From: Kalaharituber pfeilii
Lineage: Eukaryota; Ascomycota; Pezizomycetes; Pezizales; Pezizaceae
Reading direction: 5' to 3'
Length of the DNA stretch: 64,000 nt
Assembly: GCA_015179045.1 (NCBI GenBank)
Contig: WHUZ01000099.1
Coordinates: 62,001 to 126,000, forward strand
Shown here: one piece after another, positions 9,740 through 21,125 of the stretch
How positions within the stretch are numbered: the first letter of the stretch is position 1
Layout: every line of letters begins with the position of its first letter
Position numbers and translations under genes: made by a program
Notes under the pieces: model-generated
Told to the model about the DNA's origin: nothing
Databases searched by the model: none
The model's input: the letters and a program-made list of their open reading frames with translations, nothing else

Positions 9740-11441
9740 CCACCTTCAAAGGGCGCTGGACTGGGATTGTGCTGCTGGAACTGTTGTGGTTATCTGTGCT
9801 ATCAGTGGCACCTGAGCCCTGCGTGCCGGCTGTCCTGTGCTGGCTGTCAGCCAGACTTGTGCTGGTGTACGTTAAAAGTCCTCCATTCTCTCCGGTTTGT
9901 CTGTGACCTTTGTGTCTATGGTACTCTTTAGGCTCGTCAGGTCAAGGATTGGGACTGCTGGTGGTGCCTGGGCTTCTTGAGCAGGTTGTGGGGTTCTCTT
10001 GTGGGCAGCCCACTGCTTGCTGTCAGCTACTTGGACGTTGGAATGTTCCACTCCTTCCATCCTCTCAATGATCTCTGGGCCTGGTCTCTTTTCCTCTGGT
10101 GGTGGTGGTCATGGTCTCGGATCGCGGGGGTAAGAGTGTTGTCTGGGTACGGGGGGCGTCTCCGGGGCCCCCAGAAAGTTGGGCGGGTCCTGGCTTTCAT
10201 ATCCCAGGGTGTTATCCAGGAATGGTGCTCCGTTCAGTCCGCTGGAACCACGGAACGGGGCCTGTTGTGTATGGCTGGTATGCTGGTGGCATCCCTCGTT
10301 TGGTGATCTCCTCGCACAGCTTGCTGACGGCGGTACTCATGCCCTCTTCCAAGTGCTCTACACGTCTCGCTATCGCCTCGGCGGCCACGTTGAGCCTGGT
10401 GGCCCAGGCGTTTTCCATCCGGCCCCATAGCCTTTCTGTCTGTTGATTGAGCCTGGCAGCCCAGGCATTCTCCATCCGGTCCCCTAGCTCCTTTATCTCT
10501 TTCATCAGCTGTGTTACCCCCCTTGTCTTCAGGGGCTGGGTCCCTGGTGCCTCCATCCTACCAGCTGCTCTCCACGACCAGTACTTCTCCGTCATGCCCC
10601 TGGTCCATGCCTGGAGGTCCGCCTCCACCTCTTTCTCCCATCTGCCTAACCCGAAATTTTTCTCCAAGCCCCTGAGGGCCTCAGCTACCGACGCGCCCAT
10701 GTAGTGTGCCGTCTCCTGTTTCATCCTCCCTGGGCCATCTTCATCTCCCAGGCCCTGGCTTGCCTTGCTGCGTCTATGGCTGTCTCTAGCATAAACTGCT
10801 CTCCATGGTTGCTGTCGTCCTGGTCTGGCGTCTGCGGGCGGTCGGGTGTTGGTGGCCTCGTCTCAGGTATCTGTGTTTCCTCTCCGAGGAGAGGGGGGGC
10901 CGTGTAGCCCTCACAATCGCCCTGCCTTGGCGAACAGCTGCATGCGGGGTCACGTGAAAAAAAAAAAAAAAAAAAAAAAAAAAGCCCTCACTATCCCTGA
11001 ACCCCCCGGGGGGGGAGGGGGGGGGATCGCGCTCACCTGTCGCACCGTTTCTACTGAGGCCTCGGCGCCTGCGCCGTTCTCACTGTCTTCCTCGTCCGCC
11101 TTGGGTCGCCGGGTAGACCGTAGACGTTTTCCTGGTTGTCATCATCGTATGTACTCATGATTACCCATCCCGGTCCCCGGGTTACTAGTATACTCCATCT
11201 GTTGGTCCTGGGGACTTAAGTCCAGGGCGATTCCTTTCTCAACGATGTCAATAATCTCCTGTGTCGAAACTCCGCCCATCTCAACATTCTCCAGCGTGAC
11301 TGTCCTGGTCTCCTTAGGTTCAAATTGCCTCCTAGGGCTGCGCCCTCCGTTACTACTCTTCCCACTGCTTCCTCCATTCGGCCCCTGTCCTCCCTCCTTG
11401 TAGTTGAGTGTCTGATATCGTGGAACCGGTGTAAGGTCCAC
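9740..11441 (-). mobile_element. LINE ORF1 (gag-like) block, minus strand
   Basis: Minus-strand frames run from about 11441 (QTLNYKEGG, then EIIDIVEKG) through a long amphipathic coiled block at 10724-10212 (LMKEIKELGDRMENAW and a near repeat, RLWGRMENAWATRLN) to a Pro/Ala-rich stretch at 10060-9872. Coiled coil plus downstream Pro-rich region suits the ORF1 chaperone of I/Tad-like LINEs. A tail A insert interrupts it at 10919-10982. Sequence 11442-11741 upstream has no clear frame and may be its 5' region. Confidence 0.6.
10906..10995 (+). mobile_element. Short tail A insertion, TSD AGCCCTCAC(A/T)ATC
   Basis: A 13-bp duplication with one mismatch (10906-10918, 10983-10995) flanks 64 bp: GCCCTGCCTTGGCGAACAGC...GGGGTCACGTGA and poly(A). 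The mismatch shows it is not brand new. Confidence 0.9.
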
Positions 11442-11741
11442 TGTTAATCCTTCGTAATGATCATATATTCGCGTGTGCTTTCCAGTCTTTGGCCGCGTGG
11501 AATCGGATCCCGTTTACCGTGGCCGAGCGCTCTCTTGGCTTCTCTTGCCCTTCTCACGCTCCTTGCGGTCCTACCCCCTCCACCGCGTCCTCTCCCTCTC
11601 ACCCTGTCTGCCGACGTTCCTCTTCTCTTCCCATGTCTGTCTTCTCTGTACGTGAGATTGATAGTGGTGTGGGATAATGAGAGAAATTGCCGGCGGGGGC
11701 TTGGTCATTTCTCGGCTTTACGGTCAAGGTCTGGCTTAGTC

Positions 11742-13131
11742 ATACGCCGGTGATCAGCGACAACCACTTCGACAGGACGAGCACTCGGAAGCCACTCCGC
11801 AACCACAGCGTCCCCCCCAGCGAAACCTACATAGATCGAAAGCTCTCAGTGCGCTGAGTCTTTAGATCTAATTTTTATTCCAAAAAACCCAACTCCTGAA
11901 GTTTCCCCCTTGGGGGTTAAGTTTTGAGGAGATTTCTCATACTACCCCTGACTTCTTGGCACTTCCACCATGGATCGAACCAATCGATTCGCGGCATTGG
12001 GCAGCCCGGCACCGAAAAACACATCTTCGGGTGCCAAGACAACACTTGCCAGAAGTACTCGTCTCGAGGCCCCACTGCTCCAGTCAATCATTGAAAGACT
12101 TGGTGGAGTTAATATGACTTGTATGCTTGAGGCAGAGGGAGATATCATTATTCATATCCAGAAATGTATAGAAGGCCTTATGAAAAGACCAAACTTCGAG
12201 CCAACAGACTTGTTCCTAGGCTATCTCGGACACGCACACCAGCGCATAGATTTACTCGCAGCAGCAGCGAAAGGGGAACGTTGCAAGAACTATGCTGCCA
12301 CACAGCGAAGTTATAGGCGAAAGGAAGGGGAAACACAGACCGAGCCAGAGACAATACCTCCGCTGTCATATGCAGCAATCGTCTCTCAAAGCATTCCACC
12401 AAATACACCCCCAGCACAAAAAACCAACCCACCTCCAGCAGCACCACCGAAAAACCGAACAAGGTCCACCGCTTCTCAATCCAAAAACGCAGCAAGGGGG
12501 TCCAGTACCAACCCCCCCAAGCAGAACAAGAAGCCTCCAACATCATCTCCGAAAGCAAGAACATCCTAGAAAGAAAGGCTCCCGCAATCTGGCCGGGCAG
12601 TTGTAGTGCATGGCATAGCGGTGACGAAGAAACTTGGGAAAGTAAGAGAGTGGATGGAAAAGGCGAACCCATGGATGGGGAAGATTGTTGCGGCAAGATG
12701 GTTGGTGGGAAAAGAAAGGAGGGAGGGAAAGAAGACTAGCTCGATTGTTATCTACCTGGAGGGGGAGGTAGAATCAGATAGTCAAACACCAGCGAAGGTA
12801 CGGTTATCAGGCAAATGGTACCACTCGTGCTTGTATGACTGGGACAGAATAACAAAGGTGGACAGAAAGGGGAAGGGGAGGGATGTGGAGGAGATGGATA
12901 TGACTGCTTGATTCTCTGGGGGATATTTGAGTATTTGTGCTTAATTGTTCTCTTGGGGGATTGGGCTTTCGCTTTGTGTTTCCTCCACATCACCGAAGTC
13001 ATAGTATCGTTGTGTGTTTTTACAGGGGACGATTTTGTATGTAGTTGCACAGGTGCCTGTCTCCGGGCCAGAAGGACTTCGGTCCAGGGACCCTGCCATG
13101 GCGAACAGCTGCAAGCGGGGTTATGTGAAAT

Positions 13132-13162
<31 letters not shown>

Positions 13163-13171
13163 GCCGGTGAT
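11742..13171 (+). mobile_element. ORF1-only LINE derivative ('half-LINE') with 13-bp TSD
   Basis: ATACGCCGGTGAT at 11742-11754 and 13159-13171 brackets 1404 bp. The insert has a 215-bp leader, one ORF1 (11970-12911), a short 3'UTR and the standard tail A hairpin with poly(A). There is no trace of ORF2. The clean duplication and the leader before ORF1 suggest a full unit rather than a 5'-truncated one, similar in concept to mammalian HAL1 elements. A second ORF1-to-tail junction is at 41886-42296. Confidence 0.85.
11970..12911 (+). pseudogene. LINE ORF1 protein with one internal stop
   Basis: ATG at 11970 in the context CCACCATGG opens a 313-codon frame, interrupted by a single TAG at 12567-12569 and then continuing in the same frame to a TGA at 12909-12911. 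The N-terminal half is helical. The middle is Pro/Lys/Asn-rich and basic, suitable for RNA binding. The C-terminal part (NPWMGKI, ARWLVG, GKKTSSIVIYLE) is a conserved block also readable on the minus strand of 41886-42296. The product would be an RNA-binding ORF1 protein for the retroelement. One stop suggests recent inactivation. Confidence 0.7.
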
Positions 13172-14340
13172 ATATAGGCATAGGTGTGGACGTAGTGGGA
13201 GACGTCGAAGCAGCGTGTTTTTCTTTCTTCTTTCTGCAGACTTACTTGCTATACATTGCCTACGTTACATGACATGAATTGATTGCCTTTGCCTGCCTCA
13301 CTGCTCCGCCAAGTCTAGACCCGGTCCTTTCGTACATGCAGACGTAGTATCATTGTATACCTTCTGCTGGTTGTCTGTGCCGATGTGGTCTGCTCTGAGC
13401 CGGTGTGGCCCTTTCGGTGTGGCTGGTAGTGGTTCTTTCGGTCGGTCGGTCCGATCCGGTGGCTCAGGTGGCTCGTTCGGTCCGGGGTGGCTGGATTGGC
13501 CGGCCCGGTGGTGGTGACGGCGCAGGGCCGCGCGGTGGTAGCCTGTGATTGAGGCGCGCTGTGCTGCATTGGCAACCGGGAGATTGGCCGGCAGCTGTGG
13601 GTCCTGAATGGGTTGGGTCCTGGCCCTGTCCTATTGGTTCGATCCCAATATCCTCTTGTCTGCTGCCGTCTGAAACGTCCTGTGAATCGGCGCAGTCCTG
13701 CTGGCCCACGTCCGTATTGCTGTCCGGGAGTTCCGGTGACGTGTGGGTAAACACACAAACGAAATATTCTTCGTTTTGTGTGTGTGTGTGTCACGTAACC
13801 CCGCCTGCAGCTGTTCACCATGGCAGGGCAAACGAAATATTCAAACCTGCACTGTACATCCCTTTGTCTCTTTGTGAAGTGGATTGAGTTCAAAGAATTG
13901 CTACGCACATTCATACAGAGGAAGGTAGCACAGGAGACGAGATATCAATTGAGAGCCACTTGGAGAGAATTACTCTTGAAAAGAATATCATAAAATCGTT
14001 TGCACGCACACCAGGCACAGGGTACGCAGAGGTAGCGTTCCAACCAAGCTATGCAGTTTTGGCTACTTGTAGAGGTCACCACTTGAGCAGTGAAAGTAGT
14101 TTCCAGAAGATGTAACCTTATTGCCTGATTAGCGGAAGGAACGAATAAGAACAGAAGAGGACGTAACCACAACCAAGTCAGGACAAACGTTGAACGTATA
14201 CGCTTCTGGAAGTATTTAGGATTTAAAAGGATCTATTTCGCCCCAAATAATAGCCTTTCAAAAGTTACTACTTGTGAACGATATATCTATATTATAAAGC
14301 TCACTTTACGCCTCCGTTCACATAAGCGAACTAGAACTTA
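13172..14340. other. No clear gene; C-rich degenerate segment with one tail insertion
   Basis: 13320-13760 is GC-rich and gives Pro/Thr/His-rich minus frames without recognisable domains, possibly old LINE 5' sequence. The rest is non-coding as far as I can see. Near 14290-14298 lies TATATTATAAAG, about 55-60 bp before the start of the 14352 gene, a reasonable TATA box. Confidence 0.4.
13756..13842 (-). mobile_element. Short tail A insertion with a (CA)n instead of poly(A) tail
   Basis: CAAACGAAATATTC at 13756-13769 and 13829-13842 flanks a 59-bp minus-strand insert. After GGTTACGTGA the tail reads (CA)n then AAAACGAA rather than a plain A run. Confidence 0.9.
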
Positions 14341-14351
14341 AGTTACTTAAC

Positions 14352-15228
14352 ATGTCGTGGTCCAATAGATTACCAAATCTCATCAAACACAGACTGCCTA
14401 ATGTGCCCAGAAAGACAGTCGTTACAGTCACCATACCCATGGGAACTAGGCCCACAAATGGCCGTGGTGTGGCTATCCCAGGTCCTCGGTACCATTATGG
14501 GAATCCTACTGGCGGTGAAGTCAGGAGAAATCCTAGGTTCCAGGGTCACCATTTTTCTCTCACCTCGAACCCAGGAATAAGCGTTCATATCACTGATGGG
14601 GATAAGCGCGGCTTTCATTATGAATCTAGAGATGGGTGTCGCTGTGCCATGGTACGTAACTCACTCAATGGCAATTTTGGCTCGCATATTACATGGAGGC
14701 AACCTTACATATCAAAATATTCATTCCAGTCCATGTTTAACTGATCCATGTATGTTACACATATTGCAGCCTGTTCTCCGTATATACCTACCCAAGGGCA
14801 CCAGCATTTGGTTGCCCTGCAAATGCTACGCTGTGGCAAGAGGGAGAACTCCCGGCATATATTTCGAGTAGTGAGTTACCTTCACCTGCAGCCATGTACT
14901 ACAGCTTCGTACGAAGATTTTTCAACTAATTCTCGGCCCCCGTATGAGCCACTTGCATAGCGACGATGTAGAAGTCCAGGTTAGCCGCTACCCTAATGCG
15001 CGCCATAAGAAGTTCTCGAAGATATGTCACGCTATGGAGTATCTGGAAAAGCATGGTTGGCTGGTAGAGATCATCTACGAGGAAGATGACGAGGAGCAAG
15101 AAGAGGGCAGTCAAGAGGAGGGTGATCCCGATAACGACGACGAGGCGGGCGAGGAGGATGAGGAGGATGAAGAAGCGGAACAGCAGCTGGAGGAGGAGAA
15201 GGAAGCGATAACGCGAGGTCGCAGATGA
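14352..15228 (+). CDS. RNase H1 N-terminal-like (hybrid-binding) domain protein, gene A, 3 exons
   Basis: Proposed exons are 14352-14651, 14770-14870 and 14961-15228 (222 aa). Introns have GTACGT..TTGCAG and GTGAGT..GCATAG ends with TTAAC and CTAAT branch sites, and all joins keep frame. The N-terminal 100 residues are basic and unrecognised. Exon 2 encodes KCYAVARGRTPGIYFE and exon 3 continues with RYPNARHKKF...YLEKHGW, the core of the RNase H1 N-terminal domain (the Cauli_VI/viroplasmin-like fold, known in RNase H1 to bind RNA:DNA hybrids and dsRNA). About 50 Glu/Asp-rich residues follow. No RNase H catalytic domain is attached. A TATA-like box lies about 55-60 bp upstream. Paralogues lie at 16392, 36871, 41448 and 53799. 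The domain call is firm; exon 1 is less certain; function is unknown. Confidence 0.8.
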
Positions 15229-15547
15229 GATCTGAACGCATGGTAAAGAGAAACTGGTACTCTCATTACGTCTCAGAAATACGCGGACCCTAGGTACTAT
15301 TAAAGTCCGGGAAGATTGAACACGAAGTAAGGAAGCATCTTCGATTTAGAATTCTTGCAAAGCCCATAAGGGAAATGGCATTGTTAGTATCTCCAAGTAG
15401 GCTTCCACAAGAATGAGAGAAACGAAACAACGTTATCCTACAGAATTTTGCAGCATGTAGTGATGATTCCATCATGTGTATTATGAGTTTCAACTGAATC
15501 GCATGTAGAAAATGCAGACTTAGTCCCATTACACAGTATCACATATG

Positions 15548-15557
15548 TTTGCTAGAC

Positions 15558-15596
<39 letters not shown>

Positions 15597-16077
15597 ATAA
15601 CCCCACTTGTAGCACGTGGCCATGGCAGGGTCCCTGGGCAAGCCCTCATGGCCCGGAGACAGGCTAAACTAAATTTCTACGTACATGGCCCCATCGCGCC
15701 GTCGCGCCGTCGCCCCCGCTCTCCTAACTTCTAGAACTTGACCCCGCGCTCTCCTACCTTCTAGAACTTGACCCCGGCGAAGAAATTCTCTAAAATGTCA
15801 TATTCCTCCCCATTCTCCGCCTTTCTTTTCCAATTCTTTCCCATGTCGCTCCACCTCTCAAAACCTTCTGGACGGTTCTCCTGGCCTCTGCATCGGAAAG
15901 CGAAATGCTCCCCCGTTTGCACCTCCCCACACCTGCACCTATCCGATTCCGCCACCCCCAGCTTCTTCAACCATATAGCACACCTTCCTCGCTCCAGTCG
16001 CAATGCAGTGAAGTTTGATGTCGCCACCCTACTCCACTCCATGACCTTACCTCCTCCGAACCCCTTTGCTAGACGAG
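15548..16077 (-). mobile_element. 5'-truncated LINE, minus strand, 13-bp TSD
   Basis: TTTGCTAGACGAG at 15548-15560 and 16065-16077. The 504-bp insert encodes ORF2 C-terminus (minus, 16042-15761) with CRCGEVQTGEHFAFRC and ends ENFFAGVKF. The 3'UTR holds two tandem copies of GGTCAAGTTCTAGAAGGTAG; the sister copy at 55145-55551 holds three. It sits between two RNase H1-N-like genes without hitting either. Confidence 0.95.
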
Positions 16078-16391
16078 TATTACCACTTGATTCTGCACCG
16101 TTTGGATAGTTTGCGTGGACATTGTTCAGGCTATACTGAGCTAGTTCACGAGTTCTCTAGAACAGAAGTTAATGCATTCACCCGTGTAATTGCAAACCGC
16201 CAAATTGCCATGGCTACCATGTTGACAAGCACTCTTTCTTTTCAATGTTATACTCTCCTATATACACCCTCCTAAGTTATGGTACCAGACGTAATCTCAA
16301 AATTGTCCTCGATCTATCATCCTTCTCGTCCATTAAATTACACCTCATCAAAAACATAGCATTAAATTCGAAACCTATTACGACTACATAA

Positions 16392-16866
16392 ATGTACCTA
16401 TCCAGAGCGATACTGAACGTAACTAAGGCAGCCCGGCTTCCTTCTCTACCAGAAACCCCATTCAAGCGCATCCTCGCCTTTACAAGGTACGCAAATATCG
16501 AGCAGAATGTCCGCCAATGCAGCAGCTGCAATTCCAAAAACGAAAACCTCAAAACCATCGTGGTGGAGATTCCCAAGGACGTTGTGCATAGAAAATATTA
16601 TGTGGTGTTCAGAGGCCTCAATCCTGGAATTTACTTTGAAGCGTGAGTAGCTTGACCGGAAAACAGAGGCGTTGTCTACGAAATCACTTGGCTAATATCA
16701 TCCGTTATGTGAACCTAGTGACGAGGCACGTGAGCAGACAGACGGTTTCTCGGGTGGGTACCATGAGAAGTTTCGAAGACTTAATGATGCGGTCAACTGT
16801 TTACGGGATCATGGATATAAGGTAGATGTGGAGGAAGTTGAGGAAGAAGGAGGCGATGAGGACTAG
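16392..16866 (+). CDS. RNase H1 N-terminal-like domain protein, gene B, 2 exons
   Basis: Proposed exons are 16392-16642 and 16719-16866 (132 aa). The intron is GTGAGT...GGCTAAT...CCTAG, 76 nt. The N-terminus (MYLSRAILNVTKAARLPSL) is basic, Ser/Arg-rich and free of acidic residues, like a mitochondrial presequence. CSSC follows, then RKYYVVFRGLNPGIYFEA and, after the intron, QTDGFSGGYHEKFRRLNDAV..LRDHG, the RNase H1-N core. It ends in an acidic tail (EEVEEEGGDED). The intron falls at the same codon and phase (2) as in genes A and G. The protein is therefore a small stand-alone hybrid-binding-type domain. Targeting is only a guess; an upstream exon cannot be excluded. Confidence 0.85.
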
Positions 16867-17411
16867 ATCAACAAGAGAAAGGCAGAGCAAGTGCAAAGGA
16901 GATGAGATTGCCTCTTTTTCGTTGTATTATTGAGCCTAAAGTTCTTACTTGTCGGGATTGGGATGAAGAAAGAAAAACCTAATTTATGAGCATAAGGTCT
17001 CACTCTAGAATCTCCTATGCATATAGACTAGCTGATTTTAGATACTATCGTTTAAGCATGTGAACATTGTGCGAGGTTGCATTGGTTGCATTGGGAAAGC
17101 CCAACATATTAAGCACCAATTCAGGTCAACATATAGGCCATTAATATACTATTCATATATCAACATCTTATTCCATTAAACCTCATATGTTTAGCCTTGT
17201 TCCCCATATGTGTTTTCCTGTAGCAACAATAACGTAACCTACACAGAAGCGCCGTACATTTTTCACAATAAGACCAGAAGAGTAAATCCTGTACCAATGC
17301 AATAACATTTCATGAGCTATCCATTCAGGATACACCGAGATAACATAATCAGCGTGCTGTATCTCTCAGCTTTATGCTGAAAGGCGAAGGCAAGCGCACG
17401 GTCGACCGGGT
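16867..17411. other. Intergenic, no feature seen
   Basis: AT-rich sequence between two convergent genes (16392 plus, 17412 minus). Nothing recognisable beyond likely 3' untranslated regions. Confidence 0.5.
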
Positions 17412-18224
17412 TTACAAGGGCCTCACAACGGCCAGTTTGACAGCGACGCAGTATTTGTGTGGCTCGCCATCAAAGTCATAATAAGGAAGACCGAAATAGA
17501 GCTATGTGTATACATTAGCTTCACAACGGTTCGAGAGACTTCGCTGGCACGAGAATCATGCTTACCAATTTCTCGTCACCTGGGAACTGTCCCCTGCCGC
17601 ACAAATACCATGGCTGCCTGTATGGGGGGTTCTCCCAGACAAGGTTGCCTGCAGAGTCGATATAGAAAGGGGTGGTTCGGCTTGTCGGAGGGAGAGTCTC
17701 AGGGCTGTGGAACCTAAGCTGGGCATAGTTGCAGCAGACACCAGACCTATAGGCCAGTCAATGTTAGTTTACAATCACAGGTTTTACTATCTCAATCTTC
17801 TCCAGATAACGCACGTTCCAAAATTGAGATTTCCGATAGTGGAACCAGCGCCAGGGTCGCCGCTCACTGGCAGGCGAATGAGCTTATTCTCCTCAAGCTT
17901 AGCGGCGAGAGGGTAAGAGTAACGAGGATTCTGGACACCCCTGTCGAGGTAAGTGTAGCCGGAGAAGTACCAGATAAACTGTAAATAGCCAAATATATGT
18001 CAGTATGTAGCATTTGCAGCAAGTACTTGTATAGTAAATAATAGTCATAGGGAAAGTAAAACTGAGCAACATACCTTTCCATCAATATCAGGGTAGGACG
18101 CGTTTAAGGCCATCACAGTGAAGGGGTCTGAGTTGCTTTGTTCTAGAGGCTTAGGGTAGGTCGCACCCCTGGCAAGGGCGCTGAACAAGCCCATGACCAA
18201 GGTAGCAAGAATCGTGGTTTTCAT
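17412..18224 (-). CDS. Secreted protein of unknown function, 4 exons, 194 aa
   Basis: Minus-strand exons are 18224-18075, 17978-17815, 17746-17566 and 17501-17412. Introns of 96, 68 and 64 nt have GT..AG ends, and intron 2 has a perfect CTAAC branch site. All junctions keep frame. The start is ATG 18224; the frame upstream offers only GTG. Residues 1-20 (MKTTILATLVMGLFSALARG) are a signal peptide with small residues at the cut. The mature part is rich in Tyr, Pro and Gly with an adjacent CC and two further Cys, consistent with disulfides, and has no membrane anchor. The overall pattern (FTVMALN..., late VCCNYAQL, final C-V-A-V-K-L) recalls small lectin-like fungal secreted proteins, but I cannot assign a family. 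It could be an effector or wall protein; that is inference. Confidence 0.85.
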
Positions 18225-19395
18225 CACGATCACTTGTTATGGTAAGCTTGTAACGAACGGGGATCGATAGCGAATGCGAACGTCAACTTAACAGACGAGA
18301 TGGAAGCTGATGATACTAAGGTATTAAAGTGAGAGGAAATATGGAATCGTGGAGGAACTTATCGTCGAGTTGCTGATGAACGCAAGCTCTTTGTAATGGG
18401 GAAACCTGATTTTATAAGACAGCCTGATCGAACGAATGCATCCTTTTCCTCCCTAAGTTCGGAATCAAATTACATGACTTTACATCATTCGAGTTCATTG
18501 TGCAGCTGCCGCCCACATTCTTTCCATGTGGATAATCGACACACTGTATTCTACTCATAGGGATCGCTCGGATGTCGGACCCGGTTCTAGCAAAATCCTT
18601 TAACGAGTTGTTGCAACTCTCCAGAGTTTAGCTTCCCTGGAGTTCTGTATCATTTTATCCAAAAACGTCATACACACGCGGCAGCCTCCAATTGTCTGGT
18701 AACACAGGACAGAGGCTCAACGGGTCGCGTGCCCAGCGTATCTTGATAAAGATTCAACGATGGCCTAAGTAGATCCTAAGTGCCTACTCCAGTTCAATAC
18801 ATATGAGCAACCAACAATTGGTCAAATTTTATTCGTCATTACGCATGGTGCCCGGACATATATGATAACATTTTGACCGCCGATCATAAGCATTCTTTGG
18901 CTGGTGCTGCAAAGACTTAGACTTCTAGTAGTGTGACATAGCTTCTAACTTGAATAGGCATTTTTGTCTTGGCATTTACGGCTTGGCAGTTTTACGACGA
19001 CGGAACGACCCTACGCTTGGCGCTTTTCCACCCCCATTTCTCAAACAAAGAATGGAAACTACTAGTATAGATGAACTGAACAAACCTTTGGCATAAATTG
19101 TTGATTTGGTGGAGCTGATTTGGTTGAAAATTCTGAAGACGGACATGTCCGCTTTCCACTTCCAGCACCATACAGACCTTAATGTTCACACGCTACTATA
19201 AACAGCGGGGTTTCCAAGACTTTGATACGAGGCGATCTATCACGTGGCCTCCATATAACGTGACCCCGTATGGCTAGAACAATTCCGAGTTCTATTGCCT
19301 AAAATAGACAACTGAGGTAACACAAAGCTTCAGATATTGGTTGGTTTCTCACGACCTTTACTAGTACGAATCCTCCACATGTCTTTCATGAATGC
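18225..19395. other. Promoter side of the secreted-protein gene; otherwise nothing seen
   Basis: A TTTATAAGA box (minus strand TCTTATAAA) lies near 18411-18419, about 190 bp upstream of the 18224 start. Around 19255-19275 a faint ACGTGACCCCGTATGGC looks like a decayed tail A. No coding region is supported. Confidence 0.4.
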
Positions 19396-19481
19396 TGCTG
19401 CTGAAGTTTTATTTTTACTTTTTTTTTTTAATATCAGTACTCGCGTGCCGCCCTGTGGGCTATGGCGGGGTGCTGTTGAGG
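19396..19481 (-). mobile_element. Short tail B insertion, imperfect 11-bp TSD
   Basis: TGCTGCTGAAG (19396-19406) and TGCTGTTGAGG (19471-19481) differ by two transitions and bracket a 64-bp minus-strand tail B (T-rich, then AATATCAGTACTCGCGTGCC...GCTATGGCGGGG). Confidence 0.75.
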
Positions 19482-19531
19482 TGTCGGGTTACGTAGACCA
19501 TTCCTGTCCTAGATTGATGAAACTATATAAT

Positions 19532-19805
19532 GACCGGGGTCACCCGGGTCGGGAAAAATTTTCGTTCCGGGCTGCGAAGGTGTGGAGGAGAGGGGAGGGG
19601 GGAGAGGTGGAGAGATATAGGGGAGCTTCCCTGATGCAGGAACCAGAAGAACCGTCCGGAAGTTTCTGGAATCAGGTTTTAGAAGTAGATAGAAATTTCT
19701 TTGTTAAGCCTGTCTCCGGCTTGCCCAGGGAACCTGCCATGGCTTGGCGCTGCAAGCGGGGTTACGTGATTTAAAAAAAAAAAAAAAAAAAAGGGACCGG
19801 GGTCA
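19532..19805 (+). mobile_element. Severely truncated LINE 3' end (tail A), TSD GACCGGGGTCA
   Basis: The duplication at 19532-19542 and 19795-19805 flanks 252 bp: scrambled ORF2 3' sequence (AACCAGAAGAACCGTCCGG...), then GCCTGTCTCCGG...CCTGCCATGGC...GGGGTTACGTGA and poly(A). Confidence 0.9.
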
Positions 19806-20090
19806 GACGTGATAGAGCTTGATTCGATATTATTGAACGGGCCGGTTTGTAGGTTATGCCTTGGGTGCGAAGTAATGGGAAATTAGATGCCGGTGGGGGA
19901 AACCCAAGGAGCACAGCTCTGTTGTTGCCCAGTAGACCTCCCCACGAACTTACAGCGGTCTTTGCTTCTAGCCAAACCGAAAGCTGTCCTTGCCACGGCG
20001 ATCTGGTTGGCCTATACCCTCTCCCCCAGTCTCCAATTTTAGTGACATCGTAATCAGACTAGAGCCTGAGCGCGACTAGTATTCGGGAAC

Positions 20091-20169
20091 GAGACTACGT
20101 TACCGCCATAGCCCGTAGGGCGGCATGCGGTTAATGACAAAAAAAAAAAAAAAAAAAAAAAGAGACTAC
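20091..20169 (+). mobile_element. Short tail B insertion with altered but still paired hairpin, TSD GAGACTAC
   Basis: An 8-bp duplication (20091-20098, 20162-20169) flanks 63 bp. The outer hairpin stem is ACCGC/GCGGT rather than CTCGC/GCGAG, a compensatory change on both strands. A poly(A) run follows. Confidence 0.85.
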
Positions 20170-20186
20170 TGTAATTCACCACAACA

Positions 20187-21010
20187 CGACGTACACCACG
20201 TCCCGACGCACGTTTTACACCAAAACTGACTGCGCGCGACAACATATATCTCAACCACCAGAATAGGATTTGGCATCCAGCTTGGGGAGGGGCTTAAATG
20301 AAGGACTGATCTTCATATTCCGCACCTTAGCTTCTACAGAAATGATGTTTTGAAGGGGCTTATGATTCCATGAATTTCACACCACACATTGGCATTGGCT
20401 TGGCATATATTTTTCGCTGTAATACCACTAGTATTGAATTCCACTTATCACACCTGAATTAAATTTGATAAAAACAGTAGGGCACTTGATAATTAATATT
20501 TTACCTTATTCAAAGATGAGAGAAGTGCACCAAGAAAATTTCTGAAGAAGTGGTGGAGTTATTCACAAATTCATATTCTCGTAGAAATTGTATGCAATAA
20601 ATGTATAGGAAAACTACCAGAAATGGTAATTTGATGTACGAACTAGGCATTAAACAACATCAAGCCAATCAAAGCACTAATTATCAAGAGACCTATTGGG
20701 GAGACTCTCTAGCCACAATTCTATAGCCATTATGGTGAGCGTTGAAGGGAAGTAGTGCATCCTACCCTCCAGTGTACTTTGTATGGGAATTCCATATAAA
20801 TGCATGCCAAGACATCAATGAAAAACTCATGGTGCCATTAATCAACCACAATGTCTTTTCAAAGCAAGTAGAGGTATTAAAGGTGAAGAATAACCCTTTA
20901 TTTATTTCCCCTGAAAAGCGCATACAAAATTCTATTCTGGTGGTTGAGATATATGTTATCGCGCGTGCTCAGTTTTGGTGTAAAACCTGCGTCGGGACGT
21001 GTGAAAGACA
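20187..21010. mobile_element. Inverted-repeat DNA element, about 70-bp TIRs
   Basis: The left end CACGTCCCGACGC..GTTTTACACCAAAACTGA...CTCAACCACCAGAATAG (about 20199-20268) is inverted near 20933-21003. The interior is AT-rich with a 90-codon frame at 20742 and no recognisable transposase. TTTGTATGGGAA...ATGCCAAGACA at about 20778-20815 is shared with the 7852-8783 element, suggesting a related superfamily. No clear target duplication was found. Confidence 0.75.
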
Positions 21011-21125
21011 GTAAGTACTAATTTTCTACTGTTTCACACACCTAAGAGATATACTAGTATACTCGGCTGTTGAAAGCTGGGTGATATTGATGTGCAGTGA
21101 CTCTCACGAAATGCCTATGCTGCCA

